Origin: Halothiobacillus sp.
GTDB taxonomy: Bacteria; Pseudomonadota; Gammaproteobacteria; Halothiobacillales; Halothiobacillaceae
NCBI GenBank assembly: GCA_011389965.1
Contig: JAABTF010000015.1
Span: 1 to 48,794 of the forward strand
DNA: 48,794 bases
Direction: 5' to 3'
Positions 20,520 to 29,563 of the stretch are shown one piece after another; position 1 is the stretch's first letter; every line of letters begins with the position of its first letter. The notes under the pieces were generated by a model that was given only the letters and a program-made list of their open reading frames with translations, was not told where the DNA came from and did not search any database. Both the position numbers and the translations under genes were made by a program.

Positions 20520-20846
20520 GTGAGCGACAATATCGTCTACGTATCCGACGCGGATTTCGAAACCCAGGTCCTCAACAGCGACACGCCCGTGCTGGTCGAT
20601 TTCTGGGCCGAATGGTGCGGTCCCTGCAAGATGATCGCGCCGATCCTCGACGAGGTGGCCGACGACTACGCCGGCAAGCTCAAGATCGCCAAGGTCAACA
20701 TCGACGAAAACCCGGAAACGCCCCGTCAGAACGGCATCCGTGGTATCCCGACACTGATGCTGTTCAAGGACGGCAAGGTCGAAGGCACCAAGGTCGGCGC
20801 TGTTTCCAAATCTCAGCTGACCGACTTCATCGACTCCGCGCTCTGA
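20520..20846 (+). CDS. trxA: Thioredoxin 1
   Basis: Cytoplasmic dithiol-disulfide reductant that serves ribonucleotide reductase, peroxiredoxins and methionine sulfoxide reductase. The 108-residue protein has WCGPC at 32-36 and the cis-proline segment [11 protein letters not shown]. The start is GTG: AGGAG lies 8 bases upstream, and the nearby ATG at 20515 is out of frame and closes after two codons. As in E. coli it lies directly upstream of rho, with a 255-base leader between them. Confidence 0.97.
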   Translation: MSDNIVYVSDADFETQVLNSDTPVLVDFWAEWCGPCKMIAPILDEVADDYAGKLKIAKVNIDENPETPRQNGIRGIPTLMLFKDGKVEGTKVGAVSKSQLTDFIDSAL

Positions 20847-20916
20847 ACCATTTAGCGTTCGATGCCCGCCAGAAGGCGCATGGGGGTTTGATCCACGCCA
20901 TGCGCCCAATCGGGAC

Positions 20917-20947
20917 TTGACTTGTTTGGCAACCAGCCGGTTATGTG
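20917..20947 (+). promoter_or_regulatory. Candidate promoter of rho
   Basis: TTGACT (20917-20922) is a good -35; TTATGT or TATGTG at 20941-20947 is a weak -10 with a spacer of 18-19 bases. It lies in the 255-base trxA-rho gap, about 155 bases before the rho start, leaving a long leader as expected for a gene that regulates itself by early termination. Confidence 0.35.
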
Positions 20948-21101
20948 CCAAACTCCCGTCAGCTTTAAAGACGACGCGCCCCTTCCGTCGTCCGGCCGCG
21001 CCTCGGCGGCCTCCTGATCTCAAGCATTTGATTTCATCCTCAAACATCCCGTTGATTATCAATCTGTGGCCCGCTGCGGTCCCCACGACGAATCCATCCG
21101 A

Positions 21102-22361
<1,260 letters not shown>

Positions 22362-22385
22362 CGAACGCCGCCCGCCCGAGACGAG

Positions 22386-22414
22386 AAACCCCGGCACCGC
22401 CGGGGTTTTCTTTT
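22386..22414 (+). terminator. Terminator of rho
   Basis: CCCCGGC (22389-22395) and GCCGGGG (22399-22405) form a perfect stem with a 3-base loop, followed by TTTTCTTTT. AAA precedes the stem. It is 25 bases after the rho stop codon and also faces the convergent peroxiredoxin gene. Confidence 0.88.
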
Positions 22415-22424
22415 GGGTGCCCGC

Positions 22425-22946
22425 TCAGTCGTTCGCCTGCAATGCCCTTAGGTCGTTGAGCACGTCCTGCACGTGCTCGTCCGGGTTCACCTTGCGGTAG
22501 ATTTTCGCGATCTTGCCCGCGGGATCGATGATAAAAGTCTGGCGCTTGGCGAACTTCAGCACCAGGTAGTCACTCAGTGCCCCGTAGGCCTCGACCGCCT
22601 CGCCCTCTGGATCGGCGAGCAGCGGGAAGGGCAACTCGTATTCCTTCGCGAACGCGGCGTGGCTTTCCACGCTATCCATGCTCACGCCCAGGATCGCGGT
22701 GTTCTGGGCGATCAGACGATTGATGTTGTCGCGAAAGCTGCAGGCCTCGGTGGTACAACCCGGCGTATCGTCCTTGGGGTAGAAATACAGCACCAGCCAG
22801 CCGCCGCGGTAGTCGGACAGCGAGCGGGGTTCGGCGTGCTGGTCGGGAAGGGTGAAGGCGGGCGCCGGATCACCGACGCCGAGCTCCACTGCTTGGGCCG
22901 GCCCGGCCAGGAGGAAAGGGACGAGCAGAGCAAATAGACTGCGCAT
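22425..22946 (-). CDS. Exported peroxiredoxin, PrxQ/Bcp type
   Basis: Thiol peroxidase that reduces hydrogen and organic peroxides. The 173-residue protein begins with a signal peptide (MRSLFALLVPFLLAGPAQA, about 1-19) and then the AhpC/TSA fold. The peroxidatic cysteine is C64 in PGCTTEAC, with the resolving cysteine C69 five residues on, the PrxQ arrangement. Cytoplasmic Bcp has no signal peptide, so this copy should act in the periplasm and would need a periplasmic reductant. The ATG at 22946 is preferred over an in-frame TTG at 22952. It is convergent with rho and stands alone. Confidence 0.92.
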   Translation of the reverse strand: MRSLFALLVPFLLAGPAQAVELGVGDPAPAFTLPDQHAEPRSLSDYRGGWLVLYFYPKDDTPGCTTEACSFRDNINRLIAQNTAILGVSMDSVESHAAFAKEYELPFPLLADPEGEAVEAYGALSDYLVLKFAKRQTFIIDPAGKIAKIYRKVNPDEHVQDVLNDLRALQAND

Positions 22947-23027
22947 GATCAAATCACCGTAAGAAACTGAACCCGGAGTAAAGCAGCTTTTTACGGATTC
23001 ACCATCTCGAGAGTAAACGCACCAAGA

Positions 23028-24302
23028 TCAGCCGCGGCCGATGGCCCGCCAGCCGATATCGCGGCGGCAGAAGCCGCCCTCGAACTGCACCCTGTCGACC
23101 CCGGCGTAGACCGCCTTCTGCGCGGCCTCCACGCTATCACCCAGCGCGGTGATGCAGAGCACGCGCCCGCCGTTAGTGACAATGTTGCCATTCTCCTCGG
23201 CGGTGCCGGCGTGAAACGCCTTCACACCCGCGGGCAGGTCGTCGAGGCCGGTGATCACGTCGCCCTTCGACGAGCTCGCCGGGTAGCCGGCGGAGGCCAG
23301 CACCACACCCACGGCCGGCTTTTCGGTCCACTCGGCGTTTGCCTGGTGGAGCGTGCCATTGACACCGGCCTCGATCAGGTCGACCAGATCGCTGTCCAGG
23401 CGCATCAGCACCGGCTGGGTTTCCGGGTCACCGAAGCGGCAATTGAACTCGAGCACCTGGGGTTCGCCATCCGCGCCGATCATGAGGCCGGCGTAGAGAA
23501 AGCCGGTGTAGGGCAGGCCGTCGAGGGCCATGCCCTTCACGGTCGGCTCGATCACCTGTTCCATCACCTTGGCGATCATGGCCTCATCGAGCACCGGGGC
23601 GGGAGAGTAGGCGCCCATGCCGCCGGTGTTGGGACCCTTGTCACCCGCATCGCGGGCCTTGTGGTCCTGACTGGAGGCCATGGGCAGGATGTGCTCGCCG
23701 TCGACCATGACGATGAAGCTCGCCTCCTCGCCCTCGAGGAAGGATTCGACCACCACGCGCGCACCGGCGGCGCCGAACTGCCCGCCGAAGATGTCGCGGA
23801 TGGCCGCCTCGGCCTCGTCGAGGGTCTGGGCGACAATCACGCCCTTGCCGGCGGCCAGGCCGTCGGCCTTGATCACCACCGGCGCGCCGTGCTCGTGGGC
23901 GAATTCGATCGCCGGGGCCGCGGTGTCGAAGACGCGATAACTGGCGGTGGGAATGCCGTGGCGCTCCATGAAATCCTTGGCGAAGGCCTTGGAACCCTCG
24001 AGCTGAGCGGCATCGCGAGTGGGACCGAAGATCGGCAGGCCGGCGTCACGGAAGGTGTCCACGACACCCTCGACCAACGGCGCCTCGGGGCCGACCACGG
24101 TCAGCTCGACGCCGTTGTCGCCGGCAAAGGCGACCAGGCCGGCCACGTCGGTCGCGGCGATATCGACGTTCCGGCACTTGGCTTCGCCAGCCGTACCGGG
24201 GTTGCCGGGGGCGACGAAGACCGTCTCGACTCGCGGCGACTGGGCGATCTTCCATGCCAGGGCGTGCTCGCGGCCGCCACCACCGATAACCAGTACCTTC
24301 AT
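23028..24302 (-). CDS. purD: Phosphoribosylamine-glycine ligase
   Basis: ATP-grasp enzyme that joins glycine to phosphoribosylamine, the second step of purine synthesis. The 424-residue protein opens with VLVIGGGGREHALAWK, carries the ATP-grasp lysine region IKADGLAAGKGV and the signature RFGDPETQ. No purH lies beside it, unlike in enterics. It is divergent from trmL across a 180-base gap. Length is typical. The C terminus is slightly longer than the E. coli protein and ends in a basic tail. Confidence 0.97.
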   Translation of the reverse strand: MKVLVIGGGGREHALAWKIAQSPRVETVFVAPGNPGTAGEAKCRNVDIAATDVAGLVAFAGDNGVELTVVGPEAPLVEGVVDTFRDAGLPIFGPTRDAAQLEGSKAFAKDFMERHGIPTASYRVFDTAAPAIEFAHEHGAPVVIKADGLAAGKGVIVAQTLDEAEAAIRDIFGGQFGAAGARVVVESFLEGEEASFIVMVDGEHILPMASSQDHKARDAGDKGPNTGGMGAYSPAPVLDEAMIAKVMEQVIEPTVKGMALDGLPYTGFLYAGLMIGADGEPQVLEFNCRFGDPETQPVLMRLDSDLVDLIEAGVNGTLHQANAEWTEKPAVGVVLASAGYPASSSKGDVITGLDDLPAGVKAFHAGTAEENGNIVTNGGRVLCITALGDSVEAAQKAVYAGVDRVQFEGGFCRRDIGWRAIGRG

Positions 24303-24483
24303 GCCTTTACCTCGATTCTGCCTGATACGTTCGACTGCCAGCCGGCCCTGCGGCCGGCAAGCACGATCTGTGTTCTGGCGCCATTCTACATCAGCCCGCC
24401 GGGACGACTGCCCGGCCGGGCGGAGCGTAACGCCCGCCGCCCCGAACCGACGCGATGGCCGCCTCCTGCCCTACAATAGCGGG

Positions 24484-24957
24484 ATGCCATCGATCATGCT
24501 GTTCGAACCCGAGATCCCGCCCAACACCGGCAACCTGATTCGCCTGTGCGCCAACACCGGTGCCCAGCTGCACTTGGTCGAACCGCTGGGATTTTCTTTC
24601 AGCGACAAGGCCGTGCGGCGCGCCGGTCTGGACTACCACGACCTGGCACGGGTTCACCGCCATGCCGACTTCACCGCCGCCCAGCAGGCCGTGGCGGGGC
24701 GACGCCTGCTGGCCTTCTCCACCCGGGGCGGGATACGTTACGACCGGATGGCATACCGGTCGGACGACGTGCTGCTGTTCGGTCCGGAAACACGCGGTTT
24801 GCCCGACGCAATCCTGGATGAACTGCCGGTCGGGCAGCGGCTTTATCTGCCCATGGTGAGCGGCTCGCGCAGCCTGAATCTGGCAAACGCCGCCTCGGTG
24901 GCCTTCTTCGAGGCATGGCGGCAACTGGGCTTTCCCGGCGAGGCAACGCGAGCATGA
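24484..24957 (+). CDS. trmL: tRNA (cytidine/uridine-34-2'-O)-methyltransferase TrmL
   Basis: SPOUT methyltransferase that adds a 2'-O-methyl to the wobble nucleotide of leucine tRNAs. The 157-residue protein shows the three SPOUT motifs: PEIPPNTGNLIRLCANTG near the N terminus, LLFGPETRGLP around 97-107, and the knot segment with LYLPM and SLNLANA (about 121-137). The ATG at 24484 is chosen because it gives the family start; longer in-frame extension is a shadow of the divergent purD. Its stop codon overlaps the next start in an ATGA. Confidence 0.95.
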   Translation: MPSIMLFEPEIPPNTGNLIRLCANTGAQLHLVEPLGFSFSDKAVRRAGLDYHDLARVHRHADFTAAQQAVAGRRLLAFSTRGGIRYDRMAYRSDDVLLFGPETRGLPDAILDELPVGQRLYLPMVSGSRSLNLANAASVAFFEAWRQLGFPGEATRA

Positions 24958-25661
24958 CCACATCCTGGGACATGTCGGCCATCGGCCATATCCAGAGCCC
25001 CTATCGGGAGGGCTTCGGCATCCCGCGCCAGTCCGGCGTGGTACCGGCGGCCACGGGAATACTCCTTCCCACGGCCGAGTGGCAGGACCCCATCGCCTGG
25101 CAGGGGATCGAGGCCTTCTCTCATCTGTGGCTGGTGTGGGTATTTCACGCCAAGCGGCGCATGGGGCCGCAGGACAGCAAGGCAGTGCGCCCGCCACGAC
25201 TGGGCGGAAACCAGCGGGTGGGCGTGTTCGCCAGTCGGGCACCGGTCCGGCCCAATCCCATCGGCCTGTCCGTGGTCCGCCTGCTGGACGTCACCGAGCG
25301 CGACGGGGCAGTGCGACTGCAACTGGGAGGGCTGGATCTGCTCGACGGCACGCCCATACTCGACGTCAAACCGCACGTGCCGTATGCCGACTGCCCCGGT
25401 GATAGCCAGGGTGGCTGGGCCAACGCGCCGCCGGAGCGACTGGCGGTCGTCTGGGGAGCGGCGGAACACTGGATCACCCGACTCGACCCGGCCCAGGTCG
25501 GGCTGATCGAACAGAGCCTCGCCCAGGACCCCCGTCCGGCCTTCCATGCTGACCCGAAGCGGGTCTATGGCATGCGCATCGAGGACATCGACGTGCGATT
25601 CGTGGTGCGCGAGCAGCGCGCCGAGATTCAGGAAATCGTGCCGGTGGATACGGAACGCTGA
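24954..25661 (+). CDS. trmO: tRNA (N6-threonylcarbamoyladenosine-37-N6)-methyltransferase TrmO
   Basis: SAM-dependent enzyme (formerly TsaA/YaeB) that methylates t6A37 in threonine tRNA to m6t6A. The 235-residue product, identical in length to the E. coli enzyme, has the N-terminal IGHIQSPYREGFGIPRQ strand pattern, RPPRLGGN and RPNPIGLSVVRL, all family hallmarks of this beta-barrel methyltransferase. The ATG overlaps the trmL stop codon by 4 bases, so the two tRNA methyltransferases are translationally coupled. It ends 50 bases before the stop codon of convergent gpsA. Confidence 0.95.
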   Translation: MTTSWDMSAIGHIQSPYREGFGIPRQSGVVPAATGILLPTAEWQDPIAWQGIEAFSHLWLVWVFHAKRRMGPQDSKAVRPPRLGGNQRVGVFASRAPVRPNPIGLSVVRLLDVTERDGAVRLQLGGLDLLDGTPILDVKPHVPYADCPGDSQGGWANAPPERLAVVWGAAEHWITRLDPAQVGLIEQSLAQDPRPAFHADPKRVYGMRIEDIDVRFVVREQRAEIQEIVPVDTER

Positions 25662-25680
25662 GCGGGCCAGACCGGGAGCC

Positions 25681-25697
25681 GTCGGCAGCAAGCCGAC
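25681..25697. terminator. Weak hairpin between trmO and gpsA
   Basis: GTCGGC and GCCGAC pair around a 5-base loop in the 50-base gap between two convergent stop codons. No T-tract follows on either strand, so it is at best a weak or Rho-assisted end. Confidence 0.35.
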
Positions 25698-25711
25698 CAT
25701 ACCGTGACAGA

Positions 25712-26722
25712 TCAGCCCTCGTCGGGCCGCGGATCGCGCGCCAGCAACTCGGCGACTGCCTCGCGGGCCGGGAGCCCCTCGAACAGCACCCGATGGATGC
25801 ACTCGGTGATCGGCATCTCCTGGCCGTAGGTCCGGGCCAAACGCCGTCCCTCGCGGGCGGCGCTGATGCCTTCGACTGCCTGCCCGATGGCGGCGACGGC
25901 ATCATCGGGCGATTCACCCCGAGCCAGGCGCAGGCCGAACTGGCGATTGCGGGAATGATCGTCGGTACAGGTGAGAACCAAGTCGCCTAGGCCGGCCAGG
26001 CCAAAGAAGGTCTCGGGCTTGGCCCCCATCGCCGCCCCCAGTCGCATGATCTCGGCCAGGCCGCGCGTGATCAGCGCCGCCCGCGCATTGGCGCCGAAGC
26101 CGAAACCGTCGGACACTCCCGCGCCGATGGCGAGCACGTTCTTCAGCCCCCCAGCCAGTTCGATGCCGACCACGTCCTCGCTGGGATAACAGCGAACGCG
26201 CTCGTTGCGCAGCACGTTGGCCACCGCGTCGGCCACGGCGTGACTGCGGCTGCCGACCGCCAAGGCCGCCGGCTTGCCATGGGCCACCTCGATGGCAAAT
26301 GTGGGTCCCGACACCACGGCGAACGGCACGTCACCCAAAGCCCGGGCGACCAGTTCGTCGATGCGCAGCCCGGAGCCGGGCTCGAAGCCCTTGGACGCGC
26401 TGACGAAGATGGCCGACCGGGGAAGGATCTCCCCGTGCTCGGCCAGAAACTGGCCAAGGATCTTGGTGGGCAAGACCAGCCATACCTGGTCGGCGCCATC
26501 CACCGCCCAGGCCAGGTCGCAGCCGGCCCGCAACGTCTCGGGCAACTCGATGCCGGGCAGGTAACGGGGATTGCGATGCTCACGATCGATCGTCTCCGCG
26601 TGTGCGCAATCGCGCGCCCACAGGCGCACCTGGGCGCCGTTGGCCGCCAGCAGCGCGGCCAACGCCGTCCCCCAGGAACCCGCCCCGAGCACCGCGATCG
26701 TTTCCTGTCCCGGCTGCGTCAT
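25712..26722 (-). CDS. gpsA: Glycerol-3-phosphate dehydrogenase [NAD(P)+]
   Basis: Reduces dihydroxyacetone phosphate to sn-glycerol-3-phosphate, the backbone for phospholipids. The 336-residue protein has the Rossmann motif GAGSWGTA (13-20), the SASKGFEPGSG segment, the catalytic lysine in GGLKNVLAI and the substrate-binding FFGLAGLGDLVLTC. It is the last gene of the yibN-grxC-trxC-secB-gpsA run, starting 24 bases after secB. Nothing is missing. Confidence 0.97.
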   Translation of the reverse strand: MTQPGQETIAVLGAGSWGTALAALLAANGAQVRLWARDCAHAETIDREHRNPRYLPGIELPETLRAGCDLAWAVDGADQVWLVLPTKILGQFLAEHGEILPRSAIFVSASKGFEPGSGLRIDELVARALGDVPFAVVSGPTFAIEVAHGKPAALAVGSRSHAVADAVANVLRNERVRCYPSEDVVGIELAGGLKNVLAIGAGVSDGFGFGANARAALITRGLAEIMRLGAAMGAKPETFFGLAGLGDLVLTCTDDHSRNRQFGLRLARGESPDDAVAAIGQAVEGISAAREGRRLARTYGQEMPITECIHRVLFEGLPAREAVAELLARDPRPDEG

Positions 26723-26746
26723 GGTGGCTGCCGCCTGTCCGGTCGC

Positions 26747-27262
26747 TTAGTTGGGGCGCGAGTCGGCGGGCGCCTCGGCTTGGGCTGCCTGCTGCTGCTC
26801 GTGCTGCGCGTAGAGCGCATCGAAGTTGATCGGCTGAAGGACCATCTGTGGGAAGCCGCCCTTCATCACCAGGTCGGAGACGGTTTCGCGGATGTAGGGG
26901 AAGATCAGCGTCGGGCAGTAGGCGCCCAGCAGCTGGCGACGCGTGCCATCCTCGAAGCCCTTGATGGTGAACACGCCGGCGTACTGGACCTCGGCGAGAT
27001 AGACGGTCTTTTCCTCGTGGGTCGCGGTAACCGTGATGGTCAGCTCGGTCTCGAAGGCGTTGTCGCTCAAACGGGTGGCGTTATTGCCTACCTGGACGCT
27101 GACCTCGGGGGACCAGTCGCTGCGCGTGAAGATGTCCGGAGTCTGCGGCGACTCGAAAGACAGATCCTTGAGGTAGACCTTCTGCACGAAGAACTGCTGA
27201 TCGTCCTGACCGGCGTTCTGGCCACCAGCGGCCTCGTTCTGTTCCTGTTCACCCTCTGCCAT
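26747..27262 (-). CDS. secB: Protein-export chaperone SecB
   Basis: Tetrameric cytoplasmic chaperone that holds preproteins unfolded and passes them to SecA. The 171-residue protein contains the SecB core (VYLKDLSFESPQ, YAGVFTIKGF, CPTLIFPYIRETVSDLVMKGGFP) between charged, Gln/Glu-rich ends. I start it at the ATG at 27262, which has an AGGAAGG upstream; the longer frame is not family-like. The order grxC-secB-gpsA matches enterics, except that trxC is inserted here 35 bases upstream. Confidence 0.97.
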   Translation of the reverse strand: MAEGEQEQNEAAGGQNAGQDDQQFFVQKVYLKDLSFESPQTPDIFTRSDWSPEVSVQVGNNATRLSDNAFETELTITVTATHEEKTVYLAEVQYAGVFTIKGFEDGTRRQLLGAYCPTLIFPYIRETVSDLVMKGGFPQMVLQPINFDALYAQHEQQQAAQAEAPADSRPN

Positions 27263-27297
27263 GTCAGCCTTCCTGCTTGGTTGTGTTTGCGAAAAAT

Positions 27298-27735
27298 TCA
27301 GCGGATGCCGTGCCCGGCCAGCCATTGCCTCAGCTGGTCGGCGGGAAGGGCCCCGGAGAGGCGGTCGATCTCTCGGCCGCCGGAAAAGAGTATCAATGTC
27401 GGTATGCTGCGGATGCCGAAGCGCGCGGAGACGCCCGGGGCACGCTCGGTCTCGAGCTTGGCCACTACCAGCCGCCCGCTGTAGTCACGGGCCACCTGCT
27501 CGAACACCGGTGCCATCATCTTGCAGGGGCCGCACCACTCGGCCCAGAAATCGACCAACACGGGCAGATCGTTGCGCCCGATGTGACGATCGAAACCCTG
27601 CTCATCGAGATCCAGTGGCCGACCGGAAAACAGCGGCTGCCCGCAGCGCCCGCAATTACCCCCGCCCAGTCGCTCGGCGGGCAATCGGTTGACGGCCCCG
27701 CAAGCGGGGCAGACCACATGTTTTGCATCAGCCAT
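27298..27735 (-). CDS. trxC: Thioredoxin 2 (zinc-ribbon thioredoxin)
   Basis: Oxidative-stress-related thioredoxin. The 145-residue protein has an N-terminal zinc ribbon with two CxxC pairs (C9/C12 and C28/C31) and the thioredoxin fold with WCGPC at 67-71 and IRSIPTLILF. In E. coli trxC belongs to the OxyR regulon and lies elsewhere; here it sits between grxC and secB. No OxyR-type site could be recognised. Length and ligands are complete. Confidence 0.96.
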   Translation of the reverse strand: MADAKHVVCPACGAVNRLPAERLGGGNCGRCGQPLFSGRPLDLDEQGFDRHIGRNDLPVLVDFWAEWCGPCKMMAPVFEQVARDYSGRLVVAKLETERAPGVSARFGIRSIPTLILFSGGREIDRLSGALPADQLRQWLAGHGIR

Positions 27736-27794
27736 TACGGTCTCTCCTCAGCAAGCGACTCCATGGCCCATGATAGCGCCATGTGACGTCGGCT

Positions 27795-28127
27795 TCAGGC
27801 ATCGCCCATGGGTGGCTCACCGGCCGCCCGTCGGGCCTCGGCCTCGACCAGGCGCTCGAGGGCACCGTCGCGGTCCAGTGCGGCGAGCTCGTCATAGCCG
27901 CCCACATGGGTCTCACCGATGAAGATCTGCGGCACGGTGACTCGCTTGGCCCGCTGGATCATCTCGTCGCGCTTGGCCGCCGAAAGCTGGACGTTGATCG
28001 ACTCGAACGGCAGGCCACGCTTTTTCAGCAACCGCTTGGCGAAATGGCAGAACGGACACAACGGACTCTGATAGACGACGATCGGTGGCGGATCGATCGG
28101 ACCCGTCGAATGGGCATCAGCGCTCAT
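27795..28127 (-). CDS. grxC: Glutaredoxin 3
   Basis: Glutathione-dependent dithiol reductant. The 110-residue protein has CPFC at 24-27 (CPYC in E. coli), the cis-proline TVPQIFIG and the glutathione-binding GGYDEL. A Pro-rich N-terminal extension of about 14 residues precedes the fold. It follows yibN by 9 bases and is in the usual yibN-grxC-secB order. Confidence 0.95.
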   Translation of the reverse strand: MSADAHSTGPIDPPPIVVYQSPLCPFCHFAKRLLKKRGLPFESINVQLSAAKRDEMIQRAKRVTVPQIFIGETHVGGYDELAALDRDGALERLVEAEARRAAGEPPMGDA

Positions 28128-28136
28128 CGAGGTAGC

Positions 28137-28565
28137 TCACTTGCCCTTGCTGACCGGGTAGTTCTGCGCTTCCCAGGCCAGAATGCCGCCGCCGAGATGG
28201 CTGACGTTTTCCATCCCGTTCTTGACCAGGATATTGGCCGCGGTGGCCGAGCGATTGCCCGAGCGGCAGTACAACACCACCTCATCGGGGGACTCAGCCC
28301 GAATCTCGTCCAGCTTCTTATCCAGCTGGCCGAGCGGGATGTGCCGCGCCCCCTTGATATGGCCGTCCTTCCATTCGTTGCTCTCGCGCACGTCGATCAG
28401 CGCGACGCCCTCTCGGCCGGCCTTGCGGGCCACGTCCGAAGGTTCGAGCGTCTTGAATTTCTGCATACGTCGGGACAGTTCGTTGCCAATCAGCAGTATC
28501 GCCAGAACGACTGCCACCGTGGACAGCACCCAGTGACGAACGAGGAAATCAATAAACGGTTGCAT
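28137..28565 (-). CDS. yibN: Membrane-anchored single-domain rhodanese (YibN family)
   Basis: The 142-residue protein has one N-terminal membrane segment (about 12-28) and a rhodanese domain with the active-site loop CRSGNRS (100-106), cysteine C100 being the persulfide carrier. YibN of E. coli is associated with the Sec/YidC machinery and sits in the same operon as secB. Here it heads the run yibN-grxC-trxC-secB-gpsA. The ATG at 28565 is used; the upstream extension is not conserved and the ribosome-binding site is weak (AGAGAAG). A sulfur-transfer role is inferred from the intact cysteine. Confidence 0.92.
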   Translation of the reverse strand: MQPFIDFLVRHWVLSTVAVVLAILLIGNELSRRMQKFKTLEPSDVARKAGREGVALIDVRESNEWKDGHIKGARHIPLGQLDKKLDEIRAESPDEVVLYCRSGNRSATAANILVKNGMENVSHLGGGILAWEAQNYPVSKGK

Positions 28566-28622
28566 GGGTCTTCTCTGAGCTTGGACGCGGGAAAGTGCGC
28601 AATACAATGGCCGGGCGGGCAG

Positions 28623-28666
28623 AAAAATTCAAGGCACCGCCGGCGCGGTGCCGGTTCGGTGCCTTG
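28623..28666 (-). terminator. Long-stem terminator of the arsR-DUF2892 unit
   Basis: CAAGGCACCG (28630-28639) pairs with CGGTGCCTTG (28657-28666), and inside it CCGGC (28640-28644) pairs with GCCGG (28650-28654), giving a 15-bp stem with a 2-base bulge. On the minus strand AATTTTTC follows. A second small hairpin lies at 28677-28693 (CCGGTTC/GAACCGG). Confidence 0.8.
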
Positions 28667-28711
28667 ATGGGGGCGACCGGTTCGGGGAACCGGCTCATGA
28701 ACGAGGCTTCC

Positions 28712-28924
28712 TCAGGAAGCGCGACGGACGCCCAGCTTAGCCAGGATCGAGTCCATCGGGCAGAACCGCGTGATACCGCTCTGGAAGAGGTTCAGCCCGA
28801 TAAAGGCCGTCAGCCACAACCAGGAGATCTGACCCAGATCGGCCTGGCCGGTCAGGTGTGCCAGAACCAGGGTGATCAGGATCATCAGCCCGGCAATGAT
28901 GCGAACGTAGCGATCTGTCGTCAT
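28712..28924 (-). CDS. DUF2892 membrane protein (YgaP C-terminal-like)
   Basis: A 70-residue protein with two membrane segments (about 8-24 and 33-50) and the family motif FQSGITRFCPM, whose cysteine is C55. DUF2892 is the membrane half of YgaP, which in E. coli joins it to a cytoplasmic rhodanese; here the rhodanese half is absent from this gene. The preceding gene is an ArsR regulator of the YgaV/SqrR/BigR type, matching the ygaV-ygaP pairing. It is preceded by GGAGGTAACACC, a strong ribosome-binding site, and followed by a strong terminator. Probable role in handling reactive sulfur at the membrane; the biochemical activity is not established. Confidence 0.9.
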   Translation of the reverse strand: MTTDRYVRIIAGLMILITLVLAHLTGQADLGQISWLWLTAFIGLNLFQSGITRFCPMDSILAKLGVRRAS

Positions 28925-28988
28925 GGTGTTACCTCCGCGATGCGGGAATCATTTTTCGAGAATGGCCGGCGGCAGTCCACTCGGCCCA

Positions 28989-29005
28989 GATAAAATGATT
29001 TTATC
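28989..29005. promoter_or_regulatory. AT-rich palindrome, candidate ArsR operator
   Basis: GATAAAAT-G-ATTTTATC is a perfect 17-base palindrome with 8-base arms around one central base, in a GC-rich genome. It lies 5 bases after the arsR stop codon and 65 bases before the DUF2892 start. With a one-base centre it cannot fold as a good terminator hairpin, so protein binding is more likely. Confidence 0.5.
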
Positions 29006-29010
29006 CCACC

Positions 29011-29340
29011 CTAATCAATAGGGCAAAACACTTCCTGCATCATGCCGATCAGGCGCAGCGTGCGCGCGTCGGAAACACGGTAGAAAACACGATTGGCATC
29101 CTTGCGCGAGGCGAGGATGCCTTTGTCCCGCAGGATCGCCAGATGCTGAGAGATGTTGCTCTGAGTCGTACCGACCGCTTCGACGATCTGCTGGACGCTC
29201 AGCTCGTTGTCACCCAGCACGCACAGGATCTTGAGCCGCAGCGGATGCGACATCGCCTTGAGCGAGCGCGAGGCCCGCTCGATGTCATCGGAACGACCCA
29301 TCAGCCGGGTGGAAAGGTATTGCTCGGTTTCCAAATTCAT
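29011..29340 (-). CDS. ArsR-family persulfide-sensing regulator (SqrR/BigR/YgaV type)
   Basis: A 109-residue winged-helix repressor. The DNA-reading helix is QSNISQHLAIL (60-70). Two cysteines, C40 in KILCVLG and C106 in VFCPID, fall where SqrR has C41/C107, BigR has its redox pair and YgaV has ILCML and YCP; no metal-site CxCxxC of true ArsR is present. This family represses sulfide-response genes and is relieved when the cysteines form a tetrasulfide bridge. Its neighbour is a DUF2892 gene, as in ygaVP. It is divergent from envC. I use the ATG at 29340; no strong ribosome-binding site is present. Confidence 0.88.
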   Translation of the reverse strand: MNLETEQYLSTRLMGRSDDIERASRSLKAMSHPLRLKILCVLGDNELSVQQIVEAVGTTQSNISQHLAILRDKGILASRKDANRVFYRVSDARTLRLIGMMQEVFCPID

Positions 29341-29563
29341 GGCGTTGACCCAAGTCCAGGAAGGGGTGTCGGATCTCGCCCGCACCGCTCCGTCCATCCG
29401 GCTCCGGCGGCTCGGCGAAATGCCTCAAGGTCCGTATACTACCGCTTTTACAGCATTTTGTTGCAGCCTCCTTCCCAACGTTCGCTTTACGTCCGATTTT
29501 TTCATTTCCGCCATCCATCGTTCGGGGATCGTCTTGCCAGGTTTCCCTTCCTCTTTCCACCGC

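Noticed and set aside
28989-29004. DnaA box or origin signal in the AT-rich palindrome (TTATCCCAC nearby)
   Set aside because: It differs from TTATCCACA, stands alone, and is about 20 kb from the expected origin side.
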